A stretch of 64,000 bases of DNA from Bosea vestrisii (GTDB lineage Bacteria > Pseudomonadota > Alphaproteobacteria > Rhizobiales > Beijerinckiaceae): contig NZ_CP126307.1 in the NCBI RefSeq assembly GCF_030144325.1, positions 1,612,001-1,676,000 of the forward strand. The letters are read 5' to 3'. Of the stretch, positions 8,496-17,764 are shown piece by piece (the stretch's first letter is position 1; every line of letters starts with the position of its first letter). The notes beneath the pieces are model-generated. The model was given only the letters and a program-made list of their open reading frames with translations. It searched no databases and was not told where the DNA came from. The translations under genes were made by a program, and so were the position numbers.

Positions 8496-9626
8496 ATGTC
8501 TGAGCAGCCCCTGCGCCCCGCGCCGATTCCGTTGACGCTGCTGACCGGCTTCCTCGGCGCCGGCAAGACCACCTTGCTCAACCGGTTGCTCAAGGACCCG
8601 GCCCTTGCCGAGACCGTGGTGCTGGTCAACGAGTTCGGCGAAATCGGCCTCGACCATCTCTTCGTCGAGGGCATCGAGGACGGCATGATCCTGCTTGCCT
8701 CGGGCTGCCTGTGCTGCACCATCCGCGACGACCTGATCGTCACCCTTGAGGACCTGCTGCGCCGACTCGACAATGGCCGCGTCGCCCCGTTCAAGCGCCT
8801 GGTGATCGAGACCACCGGCCTCGCCGACCCGGCGCCGGTCCTCAACGTCCTGATCAACCACCCCTATCTCGCCATGCGCTTCAAGCTCGACGGCGTCGTC
8901 ACGCTGGTCGACGCCGTCAATGGCATGGCAACCCTCGACGCACACCCCGAAGCGCTCCGACAGGTGGTTGCAGCTGATCGGCTAGTGCTGACCAAGGCCG
9001 ACATCGCGACCGACGAAGAGGCCGTCACAGCACTGCGCAAGCGGCTCGGCGAGCTCAATCCCGGCATTGCGATCCTGCCTCCCGATGCCCCGGCTGAGGC
9101 GCTGGTCGGCGCCGGTCTCTACGACATCGCCGAGCGCCCGGACGAACTGCGCCGCTGGCTCGCCGCCGAAACTCTGCATGGCCATGATCACGATCACGAT
9201 CATCACCACGATCATGGCGAGACCCATGGCCATCACGGCAGCCACAACCATCATCACCATGACATCAACCGCCACGACGCCAGCATCCGCGCCTTCACGC
9301 TGACGGCCGAGACGCCGATCCGCGAGGCGACCTTCGACCTGTTCTGGACCCTGCTGCGCTCGACCCATGGCGCCAGGCTGCTCCGGCTGAAGGGGCTGGT
9401 CGCGCTCGCCGAGCATCCCGACGGACCGTTGCTGGTCCATGCCGTCCAGCAGATCCTGCACCCGCCGGTGATGCTCCCTGCTTGGCCGGATGCTGATCAT
9501 CGCTCCCGCCTCGTCCTGATCGTCAAGGATCTGGAGGAGGAGACGGTCGCCCGGCTCTGGTCGGCCTTCCTCGGCCGACCCGCACCTGCCCAGGCGCAGC
9601 CTGATCACCACCACCATCACGCCTGA
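8496..9626 (+). CDS. CobW/COG0523 family GTPase, histidine-rich
   Basis: A 376-residue P-loop GTPase of the COG0523 metallochaperone family. Motifs: Walker A GFLGAGKTTLLNRLL (residues ~17-31), the family CxCC metal site as GCLCCTIRDD (near 70), Walker B region ETTGLADPAPV, and the guanine motif TKAD. Residues ~228-260 are a run of His and Asp, followed by the CobW C-terminal domain and a second His cluster at the very end. His-rich members usually handle zinc, but cobalt or nickel are also possible. It sits in a tight co-directional run, with no cobalamin genes nearby, which argues against a role in B12 synthesis. Confidence 0.9.
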   Translation: MSEQPLRPAPIPLTLLTGFLGAGKTTLLNRLLKDPALAETVVLVNEFGEIGLDHLFVEGIEDGMILLASGCLCCTIRDDLIVTLEDLLRRLDNGRVAPFKRLVIETTGLADPAPVLNVLINHPYLAMRFKLDGVVTLVDAVNGMATLDAHPEALRQVVAADRLVLTKADIATDEEAVTALRKRLGELNPGIAILPPDAPAEALVGAGLYDIAERPDELRRWLAAETLHGHDHDHDHHHDHGETHGHHGSHNHHHHDINRHDASIRAFTLTAETPIREATFDLFWTLLRSTHGARLLRLKGLVALAEHPDGPLLVHAVQQILHPPVMLPAWPDADHRSRLVLIVKDLEEETVARLWSAFLGRPAPAQAQPDHHHHHA

Positions 9627-9751
9627 CCGGCTTGCCCCGCCCGGCCCGTTTCTTGGTTCGTAGCGCGCAGACCCCTGCGCCGTCCCGCGCCTGCGTGCCG
9701 ATCCGGCACGAAAGCGCCCCGAAGCAGGGCGAGCCGCGAAAGGGCTGCGCC

Positions 9752-10855
9752 ATGCCGAACCTTGCCGCCTCTGCGATGCCAGCGAGCCTGACGGCGCTCG
9801 AGCGTGCCCGCACCGTCGAGCCCTCTGCAGACGGAAGCCCGCTCCGGCTCGAGCGCCGCACGCTCGCCGCCTGCGCCGCCATCGAGACTGAATGGCGCGA
9901 CCTCGCCGCCCGCGCCATCGAGGCAAACCCCTTCTTCGAGCCCGATTTCGCCCTCCCTGCCGCCCAGCACCTCGTCGATTTCCGCGACACGCCCGTGCTG
10001 CTGATCTGGAGCGGTGCGGCCGCATCGCGGCGCCTGCTCGGCTTCGTCCCGGCTCGTCTCCAACGCCGCTTGCTCGGTCATGACGAGCTGACCGGCTTGA
10101 GCAACCCCCGCCTTGGCATCGCCACGCCGCTGATCGACGCGGATCAGGCGGAGCGCGTCGTCGCCACCCTGCTCCACGCCCCCGGCCGATGGGGTCTTGC
10201 CAACACGCAAAACCTCCAGCTGCACCACCTTGATCTCGATGGCCCGTTCCTGCGCAGCCTGTTGCGGGTTGCCGAACACACGGGCCACGCCGCCTCGCTC
10301 GAACCGGCGCCGGAACCGCCAGCCAGCGTGGGCGCACCGGATCTCACGGCCTTGCGCCACGGCCTGTCGCGCCACGGCAAGCTCGCCTTCACCGAGTCCG
10401 GCTCGCGCCAGGAACTGCGCGACATGGTCGAGCTTCACCTCGCGCTCGAAGCCTCTGGCCCACTGGCACGCGCCGGCGCCGCCGCGCTTCAGGACATCCG
10501 CGAGAGCGCCTTCCTGCGCACCATGACCCGCAATCTCGCGGGCGCGCATCGCTGCCGAGTCGGTTTGCTCAACCTCGACGACAAGCCCATCGCCGGCGTT
10601 ATCCTGATCGGCAAGGGACCACGCCTCTGGCTCTATTCCGGCGCGGAGGATGATCGCTTCGTCAGCTTCGCGCCGCTGGCGCAGCTCGTCGCCTGGCTCG
10701 GCCGGCGCGGTCGCCAGCGCGAGATCATCGGCGACGTCCCCGGCCCGCACGCCGTCACGGCGCCGCTGCGGCTCCGCGACATCCGGCTTTCCGTCTCGAC
10801 GGCGGCGGCCCGCCGTGCACCGATCATCATCCGGCGTCGCGCAGCAGCCGCCTGA
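9752..10855 (+). CDS. GNAT (BioF2/FemAB-like) acyltransferase
   Basis: A 367-residue protein whose second half has the layout of the BioF2-like GNAT domain, with a helix-rich segment FTESGSRQELRDMVELHLALEA followed by CRVGLLNLDDKPIAGVILIG and LWLYSGAEDDRF. Members are found near cellulose or exopolysaccharide genes and are often uncharacterised. The start at 9752 follows AAAGGG; a longer reading from 9632 has no such site and low-complexity sequence. The 3' end overlaps the convergent acyl-CoA synthetase by 29 nt. The acyl donor and acceptor are unknown. Confidence 0.65.
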   Translation: MPNLAASAMPASLTALERARTVEPSADGSPLRLERRTLAACAAIETEWRDLAARAIEANPFFEPDFALPAAQHLVDFRDTPVLLIWSGAAASRRLLGFVPARLQRRLLGHDELTGLSNPRLGIATPLIDADQAERVVATLLHAPGRWGLANTQNLQLHHLDLDGPFLRSLLRVAEHTGHAASLEPAPEPPASVGAPDLTALRHGLSRHGKLAFTESGSRQELRDMVELHLALEASGPLARAGAAALQDIRESAFLRTMTRNLAGAHRCRVGLLNLDDKPIAGVILIGKGPRLWLYSGAEDDRFVSFAPLAQLVAWLGRRGRQREIIGDVPGPHAVTAPLRLRDIRLSVSTAAARRAPIIIRRRAAAA

Positions 10856-12443
10856 TGATCTTGCCGGTGGTGGTCATCGGCAATTCGCTGCGGAATTCGA
10901 TCTCGCGCGGATATTCATGCGCGGCCAGCCGCTCGCGCACGAAGCCCTGGATCTCCTTGACGAGCTGCGGCGAGGCCTCATAGCCGGGCTTCGGCACGAT
11001 GAAAGCCTTGACGATCTCGGTTCGCAGCGCGTCGGGCTTGCCGACCACGGCGGCGAGCGCGACCGCCGGATGGCGCAGTAGGCAATCCTCGATCTCGCTT
11101 GGCCCGATCCGATAGCCGGACGAGGTGATGACGTCGTCGTCGCGGCCGACGAAGCGGATATAGCCCTGCGCATCCTGCGAGCCCTGGTCGCCCGTCGTCA
11201 TCCAGTCGCCGATGAACTTGGCTTCCGTGGCCTCGGGCTTGCGCCAATAATGCAGGAACATCACCGGGTCGGGCCGGCGCACCGCGATCTGCCCCTCCTC
11301 CTCCGGCTCGCACAGGCTGCCATCAGGCCGGATCACCGCGACCTCATGGCCCGGCACCGCCTTGCCGATGAAGCCCGGCTTGACCACGCCGATCGCGGCG
11401 CAGGAGGCGAGCACGAGGTTGCACTCGGTCTGGCCGTAGAATTCGTTGATGGTGAGGCCCAGCTTCTCGCGGCCCCAGGCCAGGGTCTCGGCTCCGAGCG
11501 ATTCCCCGCCCGAGGCGACCGTGCGCAGCTTGAGATCGTAGCGTCCGCGCGGATTCTCGACCGCCCGCAGCATGCGCAGCGCCGTCGGCGGAATGAAGCA
11601 GTTGCGCACCCCGACATCCGCCATCAGCCGCAATGCCTCATCGGGATCGAACTTCGCCGCCGGTCGCGCCACGATCGGGATGCCGTGATGCAGTGCCGGC
11701 AGCAGGTTGTTGAGCAAGCCGCCGGCCCAGGCCCAGTCGGCCGGCGTCCAGAGCAGGTCGCCCGGCTGCGGCATGAATTCATGCGGCATTTCCACCCCTG
11801 GCAGATGGCCGAGCATGACCCGATGGCCGTGCAGCGCGCCCTTGGCGTTGCCGGTGGTGCCGGAGGTGTAGATCATCAGCGCCGGATCGTCCGGTCCGCT
11901 GTCGATCGGCGCGAACTCCCCGCTTTCGGCTTCCAGCGCGCGAGCAAACCCCTCCGCTCGCCCATCCGATCCGTCGACCGAGATCACCAGTTCGAGCTCC
12001 GGCAGCGGCTCGACAATTTGGCCGAGCTTCGCAAGCCCCGCGGCATTGGTGATCAGCGCCTTTGCCGCACTGTCCCGCAGCCGATAGGACAACGCATCGG
12101 CTCCGAACAGCGCCGCAAGCGGCACCGCGATGGCGCCGAGCTTGTAGGCCGCCATATGGGCGATCGGCACATGCCGTCCCTGCGGCAGCAGGATCGCGAT
12201 GCGGTCGCCCTCCCCGACACCGCGTCGGCGCAGCGCATTGGCCAGCCGATTGGACTGCGCGCGCAACTCGCCATAGCTGACCGGTACGACCGACCAGTCG
12301 GGCTGCATTTCGAGGATCGCGACCTTGCCGGGCTCGGCTACGGCCCAACGATCGCAGCAATCGACGCCGATATTGTAACGCTCCGGAATCCGCCAGCGGA
12401 ACGCGGCGCGCAGGCGCTCATAGTCGCGGATATCGGGAAGCAT
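10827..12443 (-). CDS. AMP-dependent acyl-CoA synthetase (medium-chain type)
   Basis: A 538-residue adenylate-forming enzyme that activates a carboxylate with ATP and transfers it to CoA. Motif A3 is YTSGTTGNAKG (near residue 188), A5 is NEFYGQTECN, A7 is GDWMTTGDQG, A8 is GYRIGPSEIE, and the C-terminal catalytic Lys lies in TTTGKIIRR. The WTPADWAW segment and overall length fit the ACSM/medium-chain branch rather than acetyl-CoA synthetase. The start at 12443 follows AGGGCC. No beta-oxidation genes are adjacent, so the natural acid is not clear. Confidence 0.85.
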   Translation of the reverse strand: MLPDIRDYERLRAAFRWRIPERYNIGVDCCDRWAVAEPGKVAILEMQPDWSVVPVSYGELRAQSNRLANALRRRGVGEGDRIAILLPQGRHVPIAHMAAYKLGAIAVPLAALFGADALSYRLRDSAAKALITNAAGLAKLGQIVEPLPELELVISVDGSDGRAEGFARALEAESGEFAPIDSGPDDPALMIYTSGTTGNAKGALHGHRVMLGHLPGVEMPHEFMPQPGDLLWTPADWAWAGGLLNNLLPALHHGIPIVARPAAKFDPDEALRLMADVGVRNCFIPPTALRMLRAVENPRGRYDLKLRTVASGGESLGAETLAWGREKLGLTINEFYGQTECNLVLASCAAIGVVKPGFIGKAVPGHEVAVIRPDGSLCEPEEEGQIAVRRPDPVMFLHYWRKPEATEAKFIGDWMTTGDQGSQDAQGYIRFVGRDDDVITSSGYRIGPSEIEDCLLRHPAVALAAVVGKPDALRTEIVKAFIVPKPGYEASPQLVKEIQGFVRERLAAHEYPREIEFRSELPMTTTGKIIRRLLRDAG

Positions 12444-12529
12444 GCGGCAGGCCCTGGGTCTGAGGGCGCGCACGATATGCGAAGGCCGAACGCATTGTCA
12501 CCTTGGCCTAAAGTAAACCAGCGGGCGGC

Positions 12530-13588
12530 TCAGAACGCCCGTTCGGCTTCGGCTGGCAGGAAGCCTTCGGCGAAGGCGTTGCCGGCCTTCGCCTTGTCCT
12601 TGAACGGGAAGGTTAGCGCGATCTGATCGAGTGCCTTCTGCCAGCGGGCCTTGTCGATGCCACCGAAGCCGTTCGCCTTGACGTTCGGCGTCATCACATA
12701 GTGATCGAGCGCCATCCTGAGGCGCTGCAGCTCGATCTCGGGGCGCGCCCCCTCATTACGCTGGAGCACGGCGGCGATCGCCGCATCGGGATCTGCGACG
12801 ACGTCCCTGACGCTGCGCGTGATCGCCCGCAGCAGGCCACGCACCGCCTGCGGCTTCTCGGCCAGCAGCTTCGGCGAGACGATCACGGCGTTGCCGTAGA
12901 GCTCGACGCCATGATCGGCCATCAGCAGGGTGACGATGTCCTCGGCCGGTACGCCGCGCGCCTTCATGTTGACGACGGAGGTATGCGCGTAACCGAAGAT
13001 CGCATCGACCTCCCCGGAAGCCAACATCGGCTCGCGGACGGGGAACCCGATATTCTCGAGCCTGATCTTGGCATCGTCGATGCCGTTGACCTTCTTGAAG
13101 ACCGGCCATTGCGCGAAGGCGCCATCGGCCGCTGGCGCGCCGAGCTTCTTGCCTTCGAGACTCTTGGGATCGGTCGTGATGCCGCGGCTCTTGCGCCCGA
13201 CGATAGCGAAGGGCGGCCGGTCATAGACCATCATCACCGCCTTGAGATCGACGCTGGGATTCTCGTCGCGGAAGCGGATCAGCGAGTTCACATCGCCGAA
13301 GCCGGCGTCATAGCCACCGGTCACGACCCGCGGAATGGCTTCGCGCGAGCCTGTGCCGGGCTCGATCGTGACAAAGAGGCCCTCGTCGCCGAAATAGCCC
13401 TTCTCCAGCGCGATGAGGAACAGCGCCGCCGGCCCCTCGAAGCGCCAGTCCAGCGTGAACTTGAGCTGCGTTGCGGCTGTGGCGCGCCCGGAAAACCCCG
13501 TCGACGCGGCCAGCGCGCCTCCGGCGAGAACGCACCCGAAGCCGCGCCGCGACAACGGCACGTGAAACGGGGGGATCGCAGCGGACAT
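12530..13588 (-). CDS. NMT1/SsuA-type ABC transporter substrate-binding protein
   Basis: A 352-residue periplasmic binding protein. The N-terminus has a Tat-type signal (SRRGFGCVLAGGALAAS). The mature part has the NMT1/THI5-like pattern: LKFTLDWRFEGPAALFLIALEKGYF and EAIPRVVTGGYDAGFGDVNSLI. Relatives bind thiamine-precursor pyrimidines, sulfonates, nitrate or taurine. No permease or ATPase gene is adjacent, so it is an orphan here and either works with a distant transporter or feeds another system. Start ATG at 13588. Confidence 0.8.
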   Translation of the reverse strand: MSAAIPPFHVPLSRRGFGCVLAGGALAASTGFSGRATAATQLKFTLDWRFEGPAALFLIALEKGYFGDEGLFVTIEPGTGSREAIPRVVTGGYDAGFGDVNSLIRFRDENPSVDLKAVMMVYDRPPFAIVGRKSRGITTDPKSLEGKKLGAPAADGAFAQWPVFKKVNGIDDAKIRLENIGFPVREPMLASGEVDAIFGYAHTSVVNMKARGVPAEDIVTLLMADHGVELYGNAVIVSPKLLAEKPQAVRGLLRAITRSVRDVVADPDAAIAAVLQRNEGARPEIELQRLRMALDHYVMTPNVKANGFGGIDKARWQKALDQIALTFPFKDKAKAGNAFAEGFLPAEAERAF

Positions 13589-13888
13589 GTCAGGCTCCGG
13601 AATAACGGCGGCCGATAGAGCGGGATGCGAAAAGTGGGAACCGGTTTTTCGCGTCGATCCCGCTCTAAACTCTTAGAACCGATCACGTTTATGATTTTGG
13701 ATCGGTTCGATCCAAAATCACGTGATCTAGAGGCGGCAGCAACTCACGGACTCCGTTCCAGCAAACATCGTGCCGGAGAAGCATTCGCCTAGAAGGACCC
13801 AACTAGCCGGAAGGTCAAGCGGCAACAGGGCGAGAACACGGCGAAATCGCGGAAATGGTTACGTTTTTCTACGGCAGCGCTACCAGAG
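13589..13888. other. Gene-free stretch between the binding protein and putR
   Basis: About 300 bases with no plausible gene. It holds the compound palindromic element at 13619-13727, followed by about 160 bases with no recognised signal. Confidence 0.6.
13619..13727. repeat. Compound palindromic intergenic element
   Basis: Two nested hairpins side by side. The first has arms AGCGGGAT (13619) and ATCCCGCT (13657), with inner arms GCGAAAA (13627) and TTTTCGC (13646). The second has outer arms GATCACG (13681) and CGTGATC (13721) and a 13-bp inner stem (13692-13704 with 13708-13720) closed by a GTT loop. This degree of structure in a gene-free region fits a dispersed REP/MITE-like element. Copy number cannot be seen from a single window. 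Confidence 0.6.
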
Positions 13889-14362
13889 TCACAGTGGCAG
13901 CGCCCCGTCGGTCTTGACCTCCTCCATCACCGCATAGGTACGCGTCTCGCGCACCGCCGGCAGCGCCAGCAGGACCTCGCCGAGGAAGCGGCGATAGGCG
14001 TTCATGTCGGCGACCCGGGTCTTGACCAGATAATCGAAGCCGCCGGCGACCATATGGCATTCCAGCACCTCAGGCGCCCGCTTCACCGCCGCGGCGAAGC
14101 GCTCGAAGGCATCGGGTGTCGTCTTGTCAAGATAGACCTCAACGAAGACCAGGAGGTGCAGGCCGAGCTTCACCGGATCGAGCGTGGCGCGATAGCCGGT
14201 GATGAAGCCCTCGCGCGCCAGCCGCTTCAACCGCTCGCCAGTCGCAGTCGGCGACAGGCCGACCTTCTCCGCCAGCTCGACGCCGGCTGCGCGGCCGTCG
14301 TTCTGGAGCAGAGCGAGCAGGCGCCGGTCGGTCCGATCAAGAACCGGATTATTCTCTGCCAT
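13889..14362 (-). CDS. putR: Lrp/AsnC-type regulator of proline catabolism (PutR-like)
   Basis: A 157-residue regulator with an N-terminal helix-turn-helix (LDRTDRRLLALLQ ... ELAEKVGLSPTATGERLKRL) and a C-terminal RAM ligand-binding domain (LLVFVEVYLDK, VAGGFDYLVKTRV). It is transcribed away from putA. In Rhizobium-group bacteria an Lrp-type activator, PutR, sits in this position and induces putA in response to proline; the name rests on that arrangement. Two CCTACGG repeats 12 bp apart lie directly upstream and could be its binding sites. Confidence 0.85.
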   Translation of the reverse strand: MAENNPVLDRTDRRLLALLQNDGRAAGVELAEKVGLSPTATGERLKRLAREGFITGYRATLDPVKLGLHLLVFVEVYLDKTTPDAFERFAAAVKRAPEVLECHMVAGGFDYLVKTRVADMNAYRRFLGEVLLALPAVRETRTYAVMEEVKTDGALPL

Positions 14363-14370
14363 CTGAAATT

Positions 14371-14389
14371 CCTACGGGATTACCTACGG
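14371..14389. promoter_or_regulatory. Direct repeats in the putR-putA intergenic region
   Basis: CCTACGG occurs twice (14371-14377 and 14383-14389), 12 bp apart from start to start, roughly one helical turn. It lies 9 nt upstream of the putR start and about 85 nt upstream of putA, in AT-richer sequence than the surroundings. This is a plausible PutR site for autoregulation and putA activation. Confidence 0.4.
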
Positions 14390-14475
14390 CATATTCGCTG
14401 AAATCTTCATTGATATCCAGCCCGCTTGCGATGATTCTGCAGATCATCCCGCCGCCGAGACCCGGAGCCCTCTTC

Positions 14476-17400
14476 ATGGCAGCCTTTGCCCCGCGACCTG
14501 CCGCCGACACTGCGCCCGTCTTCCACGCGCCCTATGCCGAGGACGACGCCGCGATCGCCGGTCGCCTGCTCTCCGGCGGCCGGCGCGAGCCTGCCGCCAA
14601 GGCCCGGATCGATGCCCGCGCCACCTCGCTGGTCGAGGCGATCCGCACCCGCAAGGTCGGCCTCGGCGGCATCGAGGAACTGCTGCGCGAGTATTCGCTC
14701 TCGACCAAGGAAGGCCTCGCGCTGATGGTACTGGCCGAGGCGCTGCTGCGCGTGCCCGACGCCGCCACCGCCGACCGGCTGATCGAGGACAAGCTCGGCC
14801 AGGGCGACTTCGCCCACCATGAATCCAAGTCCGATGCCTTTCTGATCTCGGCCTCGTCCTGGGCGCTCGGCATCACCGCCCGCATCATCCAGCCCGGCGA
14901 AACCCCGACCAGCATCATCGGCAGCCTCTCCAAGCGCCTCGGCGTGCCCGCGGTGCGCACCGCGACGCGCCAGGCCATGCGCGTCATGGGCAATCATTTC
15001 GTCCTCGGCCAGACGATCGAGGAGGCGCTGAAGCGCGCCCGCTCCGGCTCCGGCAAGCTCTACCGCTACTCCTTCGACATGCTCGGCGAAGGCGCCCGCA
15101 CCCAAGCCGACGCCGACCGCTACTACGCCTCCTACGCCGACGCGATCGACGCCATCGGCCGCTCGGCCGGCAACGACAAGCTGCCGAACCGGCCCGGCAT
15201 CTCGGTCAAGCTCTCGGCGCTGCACCCGCGCTACGAGGCGACCAATCGCGAGCGCGTGCTGGCCGAACTCACCCCGAAGGTCGTCGAGCTCGCCCGCAAG
15301 GCCAAGAAGTACGACCTCAACTTCACCGTCGACGCCGAGGAGGCCGACCGGCTCGAGCTCTCGCTCGACGTCATCGCCGCAGTGCTAGCCGATCCCTCGC
15401 TCGCCAGCTGGGACGGTTTCGGCCTCGCCATCCAGGCCTATCAGAAGCGCGCCGCCGCGGTGATCGACCACATCGCTGCCCTCGCCGAGACTTACGACCG
15501 CCGCCTGATGGTGCGCCTGGTCAAGGGCGCTTATTGGGACACCGAGTTGAAGCGCGCCCAGGAGCGCGGCCTGCCCGACTATCCGGTCTTCACCCGCAAG
15601 GCGATGACCGACCTGAACTACGAGGCCTGCGCCAGGCAGCTCCTCGCTTTGCGCCCGCGCATCATCCCCCAGTTCGCCACGCATAACGCGCTGACAGTCG
15701 CGGCCGTCGCCGAGATGGCCGGCAACGCCGACAACTTCGAGTTCCAGCGCCTGCACGGCATGGGCGAGGCGCTCTATGAGCGCCTGCTGCAGGAAGATTC
15801 CGGTTTCGCCTGCAGGACCTACGCTCCGGTCGGTGGCCATCAGGACCTGCTCGCCTATCTCGTCCGCCGCCTGCTCGAGAACGGCGCCAACTCCTCCTTC
15901 GTTTCGGTCTCGGGCGATCCCGACGTGCCTGTCGCCCAGCTCCTGGTGCCGCCAGCCGACCTGATCGGTACGCCGAGCGCGGCGCGCCATCGCCGCATCC
16001 CGCTGCCGGCCGAGCTCTTCGGACCCTCGCGCCGCAACTCCGCCGGCGTCGAGCTCGGCGATGCGGAAAGCCTCGCGACCCTGCTTGCCGAGATCCGCGC
16101 CGCCGCGGCCAAGCCCGTGCCCGACGCCGTGCCGCTGATCGACGGCAAGCCCGGCTCCGGCACGACCCGCGACGTGCTCTCGCCGATCGACGGCAAACCG
16201 GTCGGCCGCGTCACCGAGGGCGATGCCGCCAGCGCCGACAAGGCGATGGCCGCCGCCAAGGCCGGCTTCCACGCCTGGAACGCGACACCGGCTCGCAACC
16301 GCGCCGCCTCGCTCCGCCAGGCCGCCGATTTGATGGAAGCGCGCCGCGGCCCGATCCTGGCGCTGCTCCAGTCCGAGGCCGGCAAGACGCTGGACGACGC
16401 CATCGCCGAGCTGCGCGAGGCCGTCGACTTCCTGCGCTATTACGCGGCGGAGGCCGAAGCGAAGTTCGCCGTGCCGACCGCCCTTCCCGGCCCGACCGGC
16501 GAGGAGAACCGCCTGATCCTGCGCGGCCGCGGCCCGTTTGTCTGCATCGCCCCCTGGAACTTCCCGCTCGCGATCTTCGTCGGCCAGGTCGCCGCTGCGC
16601 TCGTCGCCGGCAACAGCGTCGTCGCCAAGCCGGCGCCGCAGACCCCGCTGATCGCTGCGCTCGCCGTGCGCCTCCTCCACGAGGCCGGCATCCCCAAGAC
16701 CGCGCTGCACTTCGCCCCCGGCGACGGCAAGCTCGGCGCTGCCCTCGTCGCGCACAAGGACGTCGCCGGCGTCGCCTTCACCGGCTCGACCGCGACCGCC
16801 CGCGCCATCAACCGCGCCCTCGCCAACAAGGACGGCCCGATCGTCCCGCTGATCGCCGAGACCGGTGGCCTCAACGCCATGATCGTCGACGCGACCGCGC
16901 TGGCCGAGCAGGTCGCCGACGACGTCGTTCTCTCCGCCTTCCGCTCGGCCGGCCAGCGCTGCTCGGCGCTGCGCCTGCTCGTCGTGCAGGAGGACGTCGC
17001 CGACAAGATGGTCGAGATGATCGAGGGCGCCGCCAGCGAACTCACCTTGGGTGATCCGCGTGCGATCGAGACCCATGTCGGCCCGGTGATCGACGCCGCC
17101 GCCAAGGAACGGCTCGATGCCCACATCGCCGCGATGCGCGCCGCCGGCCGCGTCGCCTATGCCGGCAAGATGCCTTCTCTGCCCGGCACCTTTGTCGCCC
17201 CGCACATCATCCGGCTCGACAAGGTCGCGGACCTCGCCGCCGAGCATTTCGGCCCGGTCCTGCATGTCGTGCGCTGGAAGGCGGGCCAGCTCGACAAGGT
17301 GCTCGCCGAGATCGAGGCGACCGGCTACGGCCTGACCTTCGGCCTGCATTCGCGCATCGAGACGACGGTCGAGCTGGTCGTCGACCGGCTCTCGACCGGC

Positions 17401-17592
17401 AACATCTATGTCAACCGCAACATGATCGGCGCGGTCGTCGGCGTGCAGCCCTTCGGCGGCCACGGATTGTCGGGCACCGGCCCCAAGGCCGGCGGCCCGA
17501 ACTACCTGCCCCGCTTCGCCACCGAGCAGACGGTGACGATCAACACCGCGGCGGCGGGCGGCAACGCCTCGCTGATCGCGATGGGGGAGTGA
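14476..17592 (+). CDS. putA: Bifunctional proline dehydrogenase / L-glutamate gamma-semialdehyde dehydrogenase PutA
   Basis: A 1038-residue enzyme that oxidises proline to P5C (FAD-dependent) and then to glutamate (NAD-dependent). The PRODH barrel is seen at residues ~170-440 (LPNRPGISVKLSALHPRYE, LMVRLVKGAYWDTELKRAQ, PQFATHNALT). The ALDH domain covers ~510-1000, with CIAPWNFPLAIF, the general base in AETGGLNAMI and the nucleophile in SAGQRCSALR (Cys near 830). Like the short PutAs of Rhizobiales it lacks the N-terminal ribbon-helix-helix domain, so regulation must come from elsewhere, consistent with the divergent putR. Start 14476 has GGAG at 8 nt; upstream TTG and ATG options are weaker. 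Confidence 0.95.
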   Translation: MAAFAPRPAADTAPVFHAPYAEDDAAIAGRLLSGGRREPAAKARIDARATSLVEAIRTRKVGLGGIEELLREYSLSTKEGLALMVLAEALLRVPDAATADRLIEDKLGQGDFAHHESKSDAFLISASSWALGITARIIQPGETPTSIIGSLSKRLGVPAVRTATRQAMRVMGNHFVLGQTIEEALKRARSGSGKLYRYSFDMLGEGARTQADADRYYASYADAIDAIGRSAGNDKLPNRPGISVKLSALHPRYEATNRERVLAELTPKVVELARKAKKYDLNFTVDAEEADRLELSLDVIAAVLADPSLASWDGFGLAIQAYQKRAAAVIDHIAALAETYDRRLMVRLVKGAYWDTELKRAQERGLPDYPVFTRKAMTDLNYEACARQLLALRPRIIPQFATHNALTVAAVAEMAGNADNFEFQRLHGMGEALYERLLQEDSGFACRTYAPVGGHQDLLAYLVRRLLENGANSSFVSVSGDPDVPVAQLLVPPADLIGTPSAARHRRIPLPAELFGPSRRNSAGVELGDAESLATLLAEIRAAAAKPVPDAVPLIDGKPGSGTTRDVLSPIDGKPVGRVTEGDAASADKAMAAAKAGFHAWNATPARNRAASLRQAADLMEARRGPILALLQSEAGKTLDDAIAELREAVDFLRYYAAEAEAKFAVPTALPGPTGEENRLILRGRGPFVCIAPWNFPLAIFVGQVAAALVAGNSVVAKPAPQTPLIAALAVRLLHEAGIPKTALHFAPGDGKLGAALVAHKDVAGVAFTGSTATARAINRALANKDGPIVPLIAETGGLNAMIVDATALAEQVADDVVLSAFRSAGQRCSALRLLVVQEDVADKMVEMIEGAASELTLGDPRAIETHVGPVIDAAAKERLDAHIAAMRAAGRVAYAGKMPSLPGTFVAPHIIRLDKVADLAAEHFGPVLHVVRWKAGQLDKVLAEIEATGYGLTFGLHSRIETTVELVVDRLSTGNIYVNRNMIGAVVGVQPFGGHGLSGTGPKAGGPNYLPRFATEQTVTINTAAAGGNASLIAMGE

Positions 17593-17599
17593 GCCTTTT

Positions 17600-17752
17600 C
17601 CTTCTCCCCTTGCGGGAGAAGGTGGCCCGAAGGGCCGGATGAGGGTCGCGCTGCGCTGTCGGCTTTGGCAGAGAAGAAGTACCACTCCCGCTAGGTGGAG
17701 AGACCCCTCACCCCAACCCTCTCCCGCAAGGGGAGAGGGGGTTCCGTCGCGT
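17600..17752. repeat. Inverted intergenic repeat downstream of putA
   Basis: CTTCTCCCCTTGCGGGAGAAG with its flank is followed about 110 bases later by the inverted form CCTCTCCCGCAAGGGGAGAGG. Both arms are themselves palindromic. This is a REP/BIME-type arrangement common in GC-rich Proteobacteria and may also end putA transcription. No gene lies between the arms. Confidence 0.55.
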
Positions 17753-17764
17753 CTCCCGCCCTAC

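Noticed and set aside
8496..9626. Cobalamin biosynthesis role for the CobW-family gene
   Set aside because: No cob genes nearby, and the His-rich insert fits the wider COG0523 metallochaperones.
13698..13720. GGTTCGATCC resembling a tRNA T-arm
   Set aside because: It is the loop of a perfect palindrome; no acceptor, D-arm or anticodon stem surrounds it.
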